Below are positions 46,305 through 56,007 of a DNA stretch of 64,000 nt, piece by piece (the stretch's first letter is position 1; each line of letters begins with the position of its first letter). Both the position numbers and the translations under genes were made by a program. The stretch is from Marinobacter sp. F4218 (lineage in GTDB: Bacteria > Pseudomonadota > Gammaproteobacteria > Pseudomonadales > Oleiphilaceae): NCBI RefSeq assembly GCF_019443085.1, contig NZ_JAHZIL010000003.1, positions 2,294,001-2,358,000 on the forward strand, read 5' to 3'. The notes under the pieces are model-generated. The model saw only the letters and a program-made list of their open reading frames with translations, was not told where the DNA came from and searched no databases.

Positions 46305-48749
46305 TTAGCCGCCGATGCGGCCGGTGCTCAGGTCCACTGCTGCCGGGGTAAGTTCGGCCAGCGGCTGTGGGCGTGACAGCCTGAAGCCCTGACCGTAGTG
46401 AATGCCCAGGGTTCTGACCTTGCTGAGTGCGTTATCGCTTTCGATGAAGGTCGCCACGGTCTGCTTGCCCGCCACCTCGGCGATGCGGTGCAGGGCCTCG
46501 ACCATCACCTGTTGCACTGGGTCGTGTTCAAAGTGCTGCATCATCCGACGGTCGAGCTTGATGATGTCCACCGGCAACTTGGCCGCCAGGCTGTAACTCT
46601 CCACCGACGCACCGGCACCATCCAGGGCAACCCGGCACCCGATCCGGTGCAGGGAGTCACACAGTACCGCCACGTCGTCGGGATACTGGGTAGCGTGGGC
46701 TTCACGGATTTCCAGGCAGAAACACTCCGGGGCGAACGGTGAATCCTGTAGCAGGCTTTCCAGGAAATCCGCAAAGGTGTCGTCCAGAACGCTGGCGAGG
46801 GACAGATTGAAGCCACAGTACTTCAATCGGGGTTCCAGCAGCCGATGGTTGTCCAGCCAGCTGAGGGTCTGGCGAATCACTTGGCGATCGAGGCGCTTGG
46901 CAAGATCGAACCGTTCGGCAACTGGCAGGAACTGGTCGGGGCGGAGCTCGTCCTGACCGTTGCCATCGCCGGGTATGCGGCACAGGATTTCGATGTGATC
47001 CCCCCAGGTTACGCTGGCAACCGGTTTGAGTGACTGATAGGCGAGAATGAGGCTTTGTTCGTCCAGGGCCTTTCGGATCTGTGCCACCTGCCGGTTCGTG
47101 GTGCCTTCATCGGTCTGAAGCGCCAGCGCCCTGGCGGTGTGGATGCGGTTGCGGCCGGAGGTCTTGGCGGTATGGCAGAGATCTGCGGCCTGGCTCAGGA
47201 GCTGTTCCGGGTTGCCGGGTACCTCGCTGTCCATCATCAGCAGGCCGCCGGACGCGGTGGTTCGCAATGAGTGGCCCTGCCATTCGAAGACGAACTCGCC
47301 AATCAGTTCGAGGATGTCCTCGGCAATTTTCCTGGCCCTGGGTTCGGGGCAATTCTCGATCAGCAGCGCAAAAGTGTCGCCGGAAAGTCGCGCCAGTGCA
47401 TCCCGCTGGCGCACGCGAACGCCCAGATTGCCGGCCAGCTCCCGGAGAAAACGGTCACAGGTGCCGTTGCCGGCCAGATCGTTGAAACGTTCGAACTCAT
47501 CGAGGTCCAGGTACAACAGGCTGTCGCAGGATTCCCGATGGGTTTTTTGTTCCAGAGTCCGCAACAGCCGGGCGACAAAGGCACGACGGTTCATCAGCCC
47601 GGTAACCGGATCGTGACGGATGCGGTATTCACTGCTGGTAGCGTGATTGACGCGATGGCTGATGTCGCGGGCCACATGCACAGCCCCGATCGTCTCGCCC
47701 TGACCGTCGGTCAGTCGCTGGTAATGGAATTCGTAGACGGGTAGCTCCCGGTCCTGTTGGGCCAGCGGCATCTCCACTACGAAACTGTCCCGGTCGAATG
47801 CCCGCTGCCAAAGCCGTTCGATGAGCCGTCGCTCGTTGGGATAATCCGGCAGCAGTTGTGCCAGTTTGTCGCCAGGTTTGGGGGTGATGCCAAACACGTT
47901 GGCGAACTGATGGCTGAAAGGCTGGTTGAAGTGCAGCAGCTTCAGGTCACGATCAACGGCTGCAACCAGGTCGGGCGTCGCCTGCGTGGTGGCGGTCAGT
48001 ATCTGCACCGCATGCTGGCGGGCCTGATCGCGTTGCATCACCGGGGTATGGTCCACCAGGATCCCGCCCAGGCGCTGAATGCGCTTGCCGTCTTTCAGGG
48101 CCCGGCCATTCATCGTGACCCGCCGGATGTTCTGGCGTGCGGTAAGCAGGTTCAGTTCCACGGTAAACGGCTCGCCTGATCGAATGCACCGGCGGAACAT
48201 TGCCCGGATCCGGTTCTGGCCCGTCTGGCAGTAAAACAGAGCCTGTTCGGGCGTGATCTCGGAACCCGGGCGCAGTTCCAGCAACCGGAAAACGCCCTCG
48301 GTCCAGGTCATTTCGTTGGTCTGGGTGTCCAGCTCCCAGATCCCGAATGCGGCGCTGTCCTCGGCCGATGCCAGCAGCCGTGGATCCATGTTGCCGTTGT
48401 CCCGTTGGGTGATGCTGGCGCTGGCGGCCTTGTCGGAATCCCGCATGTTCTTGCGCAGGCTCAGGCAGGCTGTGTAAAAAAATCCTTCCTTGTGCCGGAA
48501 GGTGATCAAGGCATCCTGCCCGCGCTCAATCCGGTGCCGGTTAGCCGGGGCAAAGGGGTCGTCCTGCCGGGAGGCCAATACCCGGTGGACCGGCTGACCC
48601 TCGAGTTCGCTGGCGTCGTAACCCAGTACGGACTCGGCATGGCGGTCAGCAAACAGCACTTTGCCCTCGTCATCGATACGCAGCAGTGCGCTGCGTTCAG
48701 ATCCTTTGGGCTGATCGGAACGGTAACGACGGATGACGAATTCTTTCAC
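46305..48749 (-). CDS. PAS-GGDEF-EAL protein with degenerate catalytic motifs
   Basis: 814 residues from a GTG with CGAGG upstream. About three PAS-type sensory domains (roughly 15-110, 125-225, 255-370) are followed by a GGDEF domain in which the signature reads SGDTF (456-460). The EAL domain reads EIL at 587-589, and the DDFGTG loop is DGAGAS (710-715). K in IIKLD and Q in GQGFRLSRP remain. Diguanylate cyclase activity is very unlikely and phosphodiesterase activity doubtful, so it may work as a c-di-GMP-binding or protein-interaction sensor. No membrane helix is seen. It converges with argH. Confidence 0.87.
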   Translation of the reverse strand: MKEFVIRRYRSDQPKGSERSALLRIDDEGKVLFADRHAESVLGYDASELEGQPVHRVLASRQDDPFAPANRHRIERGQDALITFRHKEGFFYTACLSLRKNMRDSDKAASASITQRDNGNMDPRLLASAEDSAAFGIWELDTQTNEMTWTEGVFRLLELRPGSEITPEQALFYCQTGQNRIRAMFRRCIRSGEPFTVELNLLTARQNIRRVTMNGRALKDGKRIQRLGGILVDHTPVMQRDQARQHAVQILTATTQATPDLVAAVDRDLKLLHFNQPFSHQFANVFGITPKPGDKLAQLLPDYPNERRLIERLWQRAFDRDSFVVEMPLAQQDRELPVYEFHYQRLTDGQGETIGAVHVARDISHRVNHATSSEYRIRHDPVTGLMNRRAFVARLLRTLEQKTHRESCDSLLYLDLDEFERFNDLAGNGTCDRFLRELAGNLGVRVRQRDALARLSGDTFALLIENCPEPRARKIAEDILELIGEFVFEWQGHSLRTTASGGLLMMDSEVPGNPEQLLSQAADLCHTAKTSGRNRIHTARALALQTDEGTTNRQVAQIRKALDEQSLILAYQSLKPVASVTWGDHIEILCRIPGDGNGQDELRPDQFLPVAERFDLAKRLDRQVIRQTLSWLDNHRLLEPRLKYCGFNLSLASVLDDTFADFLESLLQDSPFAPECFCLEIREAHATQYPDDVAVLCDSLHRIGCRVALDGAGASVESYSLAAKLPVDIIKLDRRMMQHFEHDPVQQVMVEALHRIAEVAGKQTVATFIESDNALSKVRTLGIHYGQGFRLSRPQPLAELTPAAVDLSTGRIGG

Positions 48750-48894
48750 GACGGGTGAGCCTCGGGTTTCTTCGCTATGATTCTTCAGGTTGCCCGGAAC
48801 GTGCCGGCACCGCTTTTATTTTTTTGTCGGTTTTGCCACGATGCGTCCATCATACTGATACTGACACTTAAAAGAACCTCTCCCCGGAGCTGCC

Positions 48895-51753
48895 TTGACC
48901 GCCCACGTTGCCCCGATTGCCCTGGATTTTGAAGAGGGTATAGATCGAAAGACCTTGCGTCGTCTGCGTGACCGGTTCCTGTCGGTCAATCAGCAGCGTT
49001 GGGACCGGGCGTGCTCGGCGCTGACCTACCGCCAGCAGATAGTACTGGAAGTGTTGCCCCTGGTGTTTCACGCCAACCATCCGGCCCTGCCGGGTTACAT
49101 CGACGCGGATTGTCCCTACGGCCTCAGTCATTACCGACCCCCGTCCCGAACCCTGAACGCTGCACGCCGTCTGGCGCGGACCTTCAGCGTCCGGAGTGAA
49201 GGCAAGCGCCGGCCAGACCTGGATGCCTTGTTCCTCATGGGGAGTCCCGGTACGTTGGGGCATTCCGTGGCCAGCGATCTCGATCTGTGGTTGTGTCATC
49301 GGAGTGATTTGCCGGAGCGAGGCATCCAGTGCCTGGAGCGGAAAGCGGAAAAGCTGTCGGACTGGGCAGCATCGCTGGGAGTAGAGCTGCACGTGTTTGT
49401 GTTCTGTGCAGAGGACTGGCGGGCGGGCCGTCAGCGCGCGGAGGTGACCGGTGAAAACTGCGGCAGTGCCCAGCATTACCTGCTGCTTGACGAATTCTAC
49501 CGGACCAGTATCCACCTGGCCGGTCGCTATCCGATGTGGTGGCTGATTCCCGCCGACTGCGAGCCGCGCTACGACGAGTGCATGCGACAGCTGGTGGACT
49601 GCCGCTTTATCCGGGGCGACGAGTACATTGATTTTGGCCCGGTGTCGGCGATCCCCGAGGAGGAGTTCTTGGGGGCGGGAGTGTGGCAGCTCTACAAGGG
49701 CATCGACGCACCCTGGAAATCGATCCTCAAGCTGTTACTGATCGAATGCTATGCCCAGACCGCGGACCAGCCGCTGTTATCGAGCGTGTTCAAGCAGGCG
49801 GTGTTCCGTGGGCAGACCGACGCTGACGGACTGGATCCTTATCTGCTGCTCTACAACCGGCTCGAAGCCTGGCTATCGGATTCGCCGATGGCCGGACGTC
49901 TGGACCTGGTCCGGCGTAGCCTGTATCTGAAAGCGGGTCTCCCGTTGACCCGTGCCGAGTCGTCGCCGGAGCAGTGGCGTGCGCGCCTGCTCACGCAGCT
50001 GGTGGAGCGGTGGCAATGGCCGGAGCAAACCCTCGCGGAGCTGGACAACCGTCACCGTTGGCGTGCCGAGGACGTCACCAGGTTGCGTCGGCTCGTTGTC
50101 GCCGAGCTCACCCACAGCTACCGGTTGCTGTCGAAGATGGCCCGGGAGCACGGCACGCGGTCGGCCATCAGCGTCGGCGATATCAATCTCCTTGGCCGCA
50201 AACTCTATGCCGCGTTTCAGCGTAAAGCCGGCAAGATCGAGCAGATCAACCCCGGCCTCGCGCCGTCACTGGTGGAGGAAAATCTGGCCTTCTACCACCA
50301 GTCGGAACAGGGGAGCGATGGAAATGGCTGGCTGCTTTACCGGGACCTTGAAGATCCGGCCGACGCCTTCTGGCAGCCGGCAATCCGCCGCTCGGGCAAC
50401 CTGACCGAGCTGATGGTGTGGTGTTACTGCAATGGCCTTCTGTCCCGGTCCACCCGGCTGAACGTGCGGGCCGGTCAGACCGTTGCGTCAGTCAGTGAAT
50501 TGCGGGAAATGCTGGAAGCCCTATCCGCCTTCCTCCCGTTTCCGATTGAACCTGCCGACCGGGAGGCGCTGTCCAGAGGGGGCCGGCCGGTGAGCAACCT
50601 GCTGCTGGTCAATGTCGGGGTCGACCCGCAGGCCTACCTTACCGAAAAGGGCCTGCATAAGCTCAGCGCACGGCACGATTCCCTGGGTTTCAGTGGCGGG
50701 CGGGAAAATCTTGTGGTCACCATTGACCAGATTACCTTCAACAGTTGGCACGAGGTGAGTCTCCAGCATTACGCCGCCGGCGATACCCTGGTGCAGTGCC
50801 TCAAGAATGTGCTGGCGTCGGTGGCGGGTGACCCGTCGGAGCTGCCGGGTATCCGCGTTCATGGCCACAACCGGGGCCACGGCGCCGCGATTGCCCGACG
50901 GGTTCAGGAACTGTTCAGCGACGTCTTGCGACAGTTTTTTGCAGGCGGTTTGGGGCCACACCCGTTGCGCTATGTGATTGAAATGGGCCGGCGCTATTTC
51001 CTGCTTCAGTTCAACGGCCGGGAGCCCGGGTTCGTGGCCCTCGACAGCTTTGCGGCGTTGATGGAACACCTCGCTTTGCCCCAGGGAAAGTATTTGCCAG
51101 TGGTATTCGACCGTCACGCGATTCCGGAAGATCCTGCCCTGAGAGCCGTGTCCCAGGCTTGCGAACCGGACAATATCCAGGTGTTCTATTACATCCGGGG
51201 TGACCGCGCTCGGATCTGGGTGGCTGATGAACTGGGATCGCTTTCCAGTTGGGAGCAGGCGGTCGGCAACCGGCGGTACATGCTGGCGCCGCTGCTGCGC
51301 TTTCTGGAGAATCTCGTGGAGCGCCGCACGCTACGCCACAGCGATGTTCCGTCGATGCTGGCGGGCGTACAGTGTCAGGAAGTCGTCAATCGCGATGGCT
51401 ACTGGCGCACCGAGCCCCGTCCCGATTCCAACTCCGCAGGGGCACTTCCGGGCCTTGAGGTGCAGGCTGTAGGCATCCAGGAGGGCGGCAGTGGTGTCAG
51501 GTTCGATATCTTCTGCGGTGAGCAGGAATTCACGGCCCAGGAGTACGGAGACCGGCTGATTCCGGCTGTCGCCCACTACATACGCTCCCAGCGCGAGAGC
51601 CACGAGGCCTATCCGGCCTACCTTACCGATGTCCATCTCCCCCACGATCTGGATCCTCAGGTGTATCAGCTGGATATCCAGACCAGTCAGTACCTCCATT
51701 ACCGTTCAATGCTGGAGTCTGCCCTGAACCAGGCCCTGCAGAGCGAAAGCTAG
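48895..51753 (+). CDS. cyaA: Class I adenylate cyclase
   Basis: 952 residues from a TTG start with CGGAG five bases upstream. The N-terminal catalytic half has the nucleotidyltransferase motif LFLMGSPGTLGHSVASDLDLWLC-like pattern (GSPGTLGHS, then SDLDLW), which holds the metal-binding aspartates; the C-terminal half is the regulatory region. Makes cAMP for Crp-type regulation, as in enterobacteria and Pseudomonas. A TTG start is also used by other cyaA genes and lowers translation. Divergent from the PAS-GGDEF-EAL gene. Confidence 0.94.
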   Translation: MTAHVAPIALDFEEGIDRKTLRRLRDRFLSVNQQRWDRACSALTYRQQIVLEVLPLVFHANHPALPGYIDADCPYGLSHYRPPSRTLNAARRLARTFSVRSEGKRRPDLDALFLMGSPGTLGHSVASDLDLWLCHRSDLPERGIQCLERKAEKLSDWAASLGVELHVFVFCAEDWRAGRQRAEVTGENCGSAQHYLLLDEFYRTSIHLAGRYPMWWLIPADCEPRYDECMRQLVDCRFIRGDEYIDFGPVSAIPEEEFLGAGVWQLYKGIDAPWKSILKLLLIECYAQTADQPLLSSVFKQAVFRGQTDADGLDPYLLLYNRLEAWLSDSPMAGRLDLVRRSLYLKAGLPLTRAESSPEQWRARLLTQLVERWQWPEQTLAELDNRHRWRAEDVTRLRRLVVAELTHSYRLLSKMAREHGTRSAISVGDINLLGRKLYAAFQRKAGKIEQINPGLAPSLVEENLAFYHQSEQGSDGNGWLLYRDLEDPADAFWQPAIRRSGNLTELMVWCYCNGLLSRSTRLNVRAGQTVASVSELREMLEALSAFLPFPIEPADREALSRGGRPVSNLLLVNVGVDPQAYLTEKGLHKLSARHDSLGFSGGRENLVVTIDQITFNSWHEVSLQHYAAGDTLVQCLKNVLASVAGDPSELPGIRVHGHNRGHGAAIARRVQELFSDVLRQFFAGGLGPHPLRYVIEMGRRYFLLQFNGREPGFVALDSFAALMEHLALPQGKYLPVVFDRHAIPEDPALRAVSQACEPDNIQVFYYIRGDRARIWVADELGSLSSWEQAVGNRRYMLAPLLRFLENLVERRTLRHSDVPSMLAGVQCQEVVNRDGYWRTEPRPDSNSAGALPGLEVQAVGIQEGGSGVRFDIFCGEQEFTAQEYGDRLIPAVAHYIRSQRESHEAYPAYLTDVHLPHDLDPQVYQLDIQTSQYLHYRSMLESALNQALQSES

Positions 51754-51818
51754 TGTCCTCGCCGCGTGGGCCGGGTCTCAGGTATACTTGCGCCATGGTA
51801 AACTCAGGGGTTACGAGA

Positions 51819-51995
51819 ATGCGCACGGTAAAGCTTTGGCTCGCTGGTCTGGTGGTGTTGTTGGCACTGAGCGGCTGTGGTCAGAAGGGGCCACTGTACC
51901 GGGAAGATCCGGACGTTTCAGCCCGTGCGACAGATGCGGTCACAGCCGAGCCCGGAAGCCGGGACGTGCGTGACGATGAGGATGTTGGCGAGTAA
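51819..51995 (+). CDS. lptM: LptM (YifL)-type small lipoprotein
   Basis: 58 residues from the ATG at 51819; an ATG eight codons upstream is possible. The lipobox is LSGC followed by GQKGPLY, the hallmark of the family, and the short tail is acidic. In E. coli LptM assists correct disulfide formation and assembly of the LPS translocon LptD/LptE. Lies just before lysA, as lppL does in Pseudomonas. Confidence 0.88.
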   Translation: MRTVKLWLAGLVVLLALSGCGQKGPLYREDPDVSARATDAVTAEPGSRDVRDDEDVGE

Positions 51996-52035
51996 CGAGC
52001 TGCCCTCCGGCCCCGTATAACGAATCAGGAAACTC

Positions 52036-53286
52036 ATGGACCATTTCAATTACCGCAACGGCGAACTTTTTGCCGAGGACGTGCCTGTCTCTGCCATTGC
52101 CGAGCGCTTCGGGACCCCGGCCTACGTTTATTCCCGGGCGACCCTGGAGCGCCATTACCGTGCTTATGACGATGCGCTCGAGGGGCGGCCGCACCTGGTT
52201 TGCTATGCCGTGAAAGCCAACAGCAACCTCGCGGTGCTCAATGTGCTGGCCCGTCTGGGGGCGGGGTTCGATATTGTGTCCGCCGGTGAGCTGGAGCGAG
52301 TGCTGCGCGCCGGTGGTGATGCCGGCAAGGTGGTCTTCTCCGGTGTCGGCAAGCAGGAGTGGGAAATGAAGCGCGCCCTGGAGGCGGGCGTGCGCTGCTT
52401 CAACGTGGAGTCCGACACCGAGCTGGACCGTCTCAACGCTGTTGCCGGCGAACTGGGCGTCCGGGCGCCGGTTTCCCTGCGGGTGAACCCGGATGTCGAT
52501 GCCGGTACCCACCCCTACATTTCGACCGGCCTGAAAGAAAACAAATTCGGCATTGATATTGCCGAAGCGCCCGCCGTATACGCCCGGGCTGCGGCCATGT
52601 CCAATCTCGACATTCAGGGCGTTGACTGTCACATCGGCTCGCAACTGACCTCGGTGTCGCCCTTTCTGGACGCTCTGGACCGGGTGCTGGCCCTGATCGA
52701 CGTGCTTGCGGAGCAGGGCATTGCCATCCGTCATCTCGACATGGGCGGGGGCCTCGGCGTTACCTACGACCAGGAACAGCCGCCCCAGCCATCGGACTAT
52801 GTGACCGCCCTCGCCGAACGCCTGGGTGAGCGGGAATTGGAGTTGATTATGGAGCCCGGGCGTTCCATCGCGGCCAATGCCGGTATTCTGGTAACCCGTG
52901 TTGAGTTCCTGAAGTGCACGGAACATCGAAACTTCGCCATCATCGATGCCGCGATGAACGACCTGATCCGCCCGGCGCTTTATGGCGCCTGGCAGGCCAT
53001 CGTGCCCGTGACCCCGCACCAGCAGGGTGAGGAGAAATCCTGGGATCTGGTGGGACCGGTGTGCGAGACCGGCGATTTCCTCGGCAAGGATCGCCTGCTT
53101 CGACTGCAGGCCGGTGACCTGCTGGCGGTTCGTTCCGCCGGCGCTTACGGGTTTGTCATGAGTTCCAACTACAACAGCCGCAACCGCCCGCCGGAGTTGA
53201 TGGTGGATGGCGATCAGGTACATGTGGTGCGTCGTCGTGAAAGCCTGGAAGACCAGCTCGCGCCCGAGAGTTGTCTGCCGGAATGA
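52036..53286 (+). CDS. lysA: Diaminopimelate decarboxylase
   Basis: 416 residues of fold-type III PLP enzymes. The PLP lysine is in [12 protein letters not shown], followed by [15 protein letters not shown], the glycine-rich [11 protein letters not shown] and a C-terminal [14 protein letters not shown] containing the catalytic Cys from the partner subunit. Converts meso-diaminopimelate to lysine. The TGA stop overlaps the dapF ATG, coupling the last two steps around diaminopimelate. Confidence 0.96.
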   Translation: MDHFNYRNGELFAEDVPVSAIAERFGTPAYVYSRATLERHYRAYDDALEGRPHLVCYAVKANSNLAVLNVLARLGAGFDIVSAGELERVLRAGGDAGKVVFSGVGKQEWEMKRALEAGVRCFNVESDTELDRLNAVAGELGVRAPVSLRVNPDVDAGTHPYISTGLKENKFGIDIAEAPAVYARAAAMSNLDIQGVDCHIGSQLTSVSPFLDALDRVLALIDVLAEQGIAIRHLDMGGGLGVTYDQEQPPQPSDYVTALAERLGERELELIMEPGRSIAANAGILVTRVEFLKCTEHRNFAIIDAAMNDLIRPALYGAWQAIVPVTPHQQGEEKSWDLVGPVCETGDFLGKDRLLRLQAGDLLAVRSAGAYGFVMSSNYNSRNRPPELMVDGDQVHVVRRRESLEDQLAPESCLPE

Positions 53287-54215
53287 GCGGGACGCAGGAT
53301 ATGGGGCAGCAGCGACGAGGCCAGGGCGCAACCGTGCGATTCACCAAGATGCACGGGCTGGGAAACGACTTCATGGTTGTTGATGCCATCAGCCAGCCGT
53401 TTCGCCTGCGTCCGGAGATGATCCGGGAGTTGGCGGACCGCAATTTCGGCATTGGTTTTGACCAGTTGCTGGTCGTGGAACCACCCGGTTTGCCGGATGT
53501 GGATTTCCGCTATCGCATCTTCAATGCCGACGGCTCCGAGGTAGAGCAGTGCGGCAACGGTGCTCGCTGTTTCGCCCGCTTTGTCCGGGACCAGCGCCTT
53601 ACCAACAAGAAGGTGATCCGCGTTCAGACCGCCAAAGGCGTGATTGAGTTGCGGGTTGGCAAGGATGGCCTGGTGATGGTCAACATGGGGGTTCCAGAGC
53701 TGAACCCTCCAGCGATTCCGTTTGCTGCCGACCGTCGCAAGCAGGTCTACACCGTCGACGTAAATGGCGAAACCGTAGAGCTGACTGCGGTGTCCATGGG
53801 CAATCCCCATGGCGTTCTGCTGGTGGACGACGTGGATACGGCACCGGTGGAGACCCTGGGGCCGAGGCTGGAAAATCACCCCCGCTTCCCGGCTCGGGCC
53901 AACATCGGGTTTCTCCAGATCATCGACCGTACCCACGTCCGGCTGAGAGTGTTCGAGCGCGGTTCGGGCGAAACCCTGGCCTGTGGCAGTGGCGCCTGTG
54001 CCGCCGTGGTGGTGGGTTGCCTGCGGGGCTTGCTGGATAATCGGGTCGAAGTGGAACTGCGCGGTGGCCGGCTGGTGATTGAATGGCGGGGGGAGGGGAC
54101 CCCTGTTATGATGGAAGGCCCTGCAACGAGCGTCTTTGAGGGGCAGTTGCGGTTGCCCGGCGATCATCAGGGACGTCGTCGGAGAGGGAGCAAACCAACC
54201 AAACAACGGTCCTGA
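53283..54215 (+). CDS. dapF: Diaminopimelate epimerase
   Basis: 310 residues if it starts at the ATG overlapping the lysA stop; a GTG at 53334, giving [13 protein letters not shown], is the start suggested by the family and would make 293 residues. The two catalytic cysteines lie in [17 protein letters not shown] and [11 protein letters not shown]. Interconverts LL- and meso-diaminopimelate for lysine and peptidoglycan. The C-terminus has a basic extension ([14 protein letters not shown]) beyond the usual end. Confidence 0.94.
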   Translation: MSGTQDMGQQRRGQGATVRFTKMHGLGNDFMVVDAISQPFRLRPEMIRELADRNFGIGFDQLLVVEPPGLPDVDFRYRIFNADGSEVEQCGNGARCFARFVRDQRLTNKKVIRVQTAKGVIELRVGKDGLVMVNMGVPELNPPAIPFAADRRKQVYTVDVNGETVELTAVSMGNPHGVLLVDDVDTAPVETLGPRLENHPRFPARANIGFLQIIDRTHVRLRVFERGSGETLACGSGACAAVVVGCLRGLLDNRVEVELRGGRLVIEWRGEGTPVMMEGPATSVFEGQLRLPGDHQGRRRRGSKPTKQRS

Positions 54216-54231
54216 CAGTCAGGAGAGAGCG

Positions 54232-54978
54232 ATGACAGAACAAACGGCCCGCCAGAAGGCCGGAGAGCTCGGCCGGGAACAGGTGGCGGAGTATCTGCGA
54301 GATAATCCGGATTTCTTTGTGGATCAGGATGAGCTGCTTCGCAGTCTGACCCTGCCTCACGACAGTGGTCGGGCGATCTCGCTGGTGGAACGTCAGGTGC
54401 ATCTGTTCCGTGAACAGCGCGATACCCTGCGTCGGGAGCTGGTGGAGCTGGTTGCCATTGCCCGCCAGAACGACCGGTTGTTCGAAAAGAGCAAGCGCCT
54501 GCTGATGCAGGTGATCGAAGCCCGGAACCTCAATGATATGGCATCGGCCATCGATGACAGCATTCGCGGGGATTTCGGACTGGATGCGGCCTCGGTACTG
54601 TTGTTTACGGATGTGCCCCTGGCGGATCCTTCCCAGGGAGCACTTCATGTGGTTCGCCCGGCCGAAGCCCACGAGCGCCTCGGGAGTCTGCTCGAAGGCA
54701 GTCGTGCGGTGTGTGGCCAGTTCCGGGAGAGCGAGCGTCAGTTCCTGTTCCCGGACCGTGAAGAACCGATCGCCTCGGTGGCCCTCGTACCCCTGCGCAG
54801 CAACGAACTGGTCGGGGTGTTCGCCGTCGGAAGCTGTCAGCCCGGCTATTTTGACCAGAGCATGGGCTCCCTATTCTTGAGCTACATCAGTGATACGCTG
54901 AGCCGTCTGCTTCCGCCCATGGTTCAGCGCCACACCGGAGCGGCCCCGGTGGCCGATATCGCCACGGAGTCCCGATAG
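54232..54978 (+). CDS. DUF484 family protein
   Basis: 248 residues from the ATG at 54232 with AGGAGAG upstream. The N-terminal helical region (VAEYLRDNPDFFVDQDELLRSL) is typical of DUF484, followed by a GAF-like domain (about 110-235). Function is unknown. The gene is conserved between dapF and xerC in Pseudomonas and enterobacteria (yigA), so it may act with XerC or in cell-wall growth. xerC starts 2 bp after the stop. Confidence 0.9.
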   Translation: MTEQTARQKAGELGREQVAEYLRDNPDFFVDQDELLRSLTLPHDSGRAISLVERQVHLFREQRDTLRRELVELVAIARQNDRLFEKSKRLLMQVIEARNLNDMASAIDDSIRGDFGLDAASVLLFTDVPLADPSQGALHVVRPAEAHERLGSLLEGSRAVCGQFRESERQFLFPDREEPIASVALVPLRSNELVGVFAVGSCQPGYFDQSMGSLFLSYISDTLSRLLPPMVQRHTGAAPVADIATESR

Positions 54979-54979
54979 G

Positions 54980-55948
54980 GTGCCTGACCAGACCGGATCA
55001 GTGGAGCCGCCAGCCAGTCTGAACGCTCCACTGGAAGCCTTCATCGGTCACCTCGCCTCGGAAAAACGCCATTCTCCCCGCACCTGCGACAGTTACCAGC
55101 ATGACCTCCTGTGCCTGGCCCGGTGGTTGTCCGAGGATCAGCGGGATCAGTGGCAGTCGGTATCCAATCATGACCTGCGTCGCTACGTTGCGAGGCTCAG
55201 CCGGAACGGGCTGAACGGTCGCAGTATCGCGCGGCATCTGTCGGCGATTCGCCGTTTCTACCAGTACCTGTTGCGGGAACGACTGGCCACCGACAATCCC
55301 GCGCTGGGTATCCGGGCCCCCAAGAGTGCACGGCGCCTGCCCAAAGTGGCCGATGTGGACCAGCTTAATCACCTGCTTGATGCCAGCCCGGATGATCCGC
55401 TGGAGATGCGCGATCTGTGTATGTTTGAACTGATGTACTCCTCCGGGCTGCGACTGTCGGAACTGGCCAGCCTGGATCTGGACTCGGTGGACCTTCAGGG
55501 CGGCGAAGTCCGGGTGCTGGGCAAGGGCGGGAAGGAGCGGGTTCTTCCCGTCGGGCGCAAGGCGAGGTCAGCGGTGCGGGCCTGGCTGCCGGTGAGAGCC
55601 GGCCTTGCTGCCGAAACGGAACAGGCGCTGTTTGTCAGTCGACGGGGCGACCGGATAAGCCACCGCAGCATTCAGGCCCGACTCAATCGCTGGGGGCTGG
55701 CCAAAGGCGCTGACCAGAAACTCCATCCTCACCTGCTGCGTCATTCCTTCGCCAGCCATATGCTGGAATCCAGTGGTGACCTCCGGGCCGTCCAGGAATT
55801 GCTGGGCCATGCCGACATAGCCACGACGCAGGTATACACCCATCTGGATTTTCAACATTTAGCCCGGGTTTATGACCAGAGTCACCCCAGAGCCCGCCGT
55901 CATCCGTATCATGGTCAAAAACGTAAGCAAGACGGCGCCGGTGACTAG
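54980..55948 (+). CDS. xerC: Site-specific tyrosine recombinase XerC
   Basis: 322 residues from a GTG 2 bp after the previous stop. N-terminal SAM-like core-binding domain (about 15-110), then the catalytic domain with R158 (SSGLRLSE), K182 (GKGGKER), H251 and R254 (HLLRHSF), H277 (LGHADI) and nucleophile Y286 (TTQVYTH). Resolves chromosome dimers at dif with XerD. Position after dapF and DUF484 matches other gammaproteobacteria. Confidence 0.95.
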   Translation: MPDQTGSVEPPASLNAPLEAFIGHLASEKRHSPRTCDSYQHDLLCLARWLSEDQRDQWQSVSNHDLRRYVARLSRNGLNGRSIARHLSAIRRFYQYLLRERLATDNPALGIRAPKSARRLPKVADVDQLNHLLDASPDDPLEMRDLCMFELMYSSGLRLSELASLDLDSVDLQGGEVRVLGKGGKERVLPVGRKARSAVRAWLPVRAGLAAETEQALFVSRRGDRISHRSIQARLNRWGLAKGADQKLHPHLLRHSFASHMLESSGDLRAVQELLGHADIATTQVYTHLDFQHLARVYDQSHPRARRHPYHGQKRKQDGAGD

Positions 55949-56007
55949 CCGGGCACCGCATCAAAACCGCTAACTTGCGGTCGGCACAGGCGAAACGGGA
56001 GCGCTTC

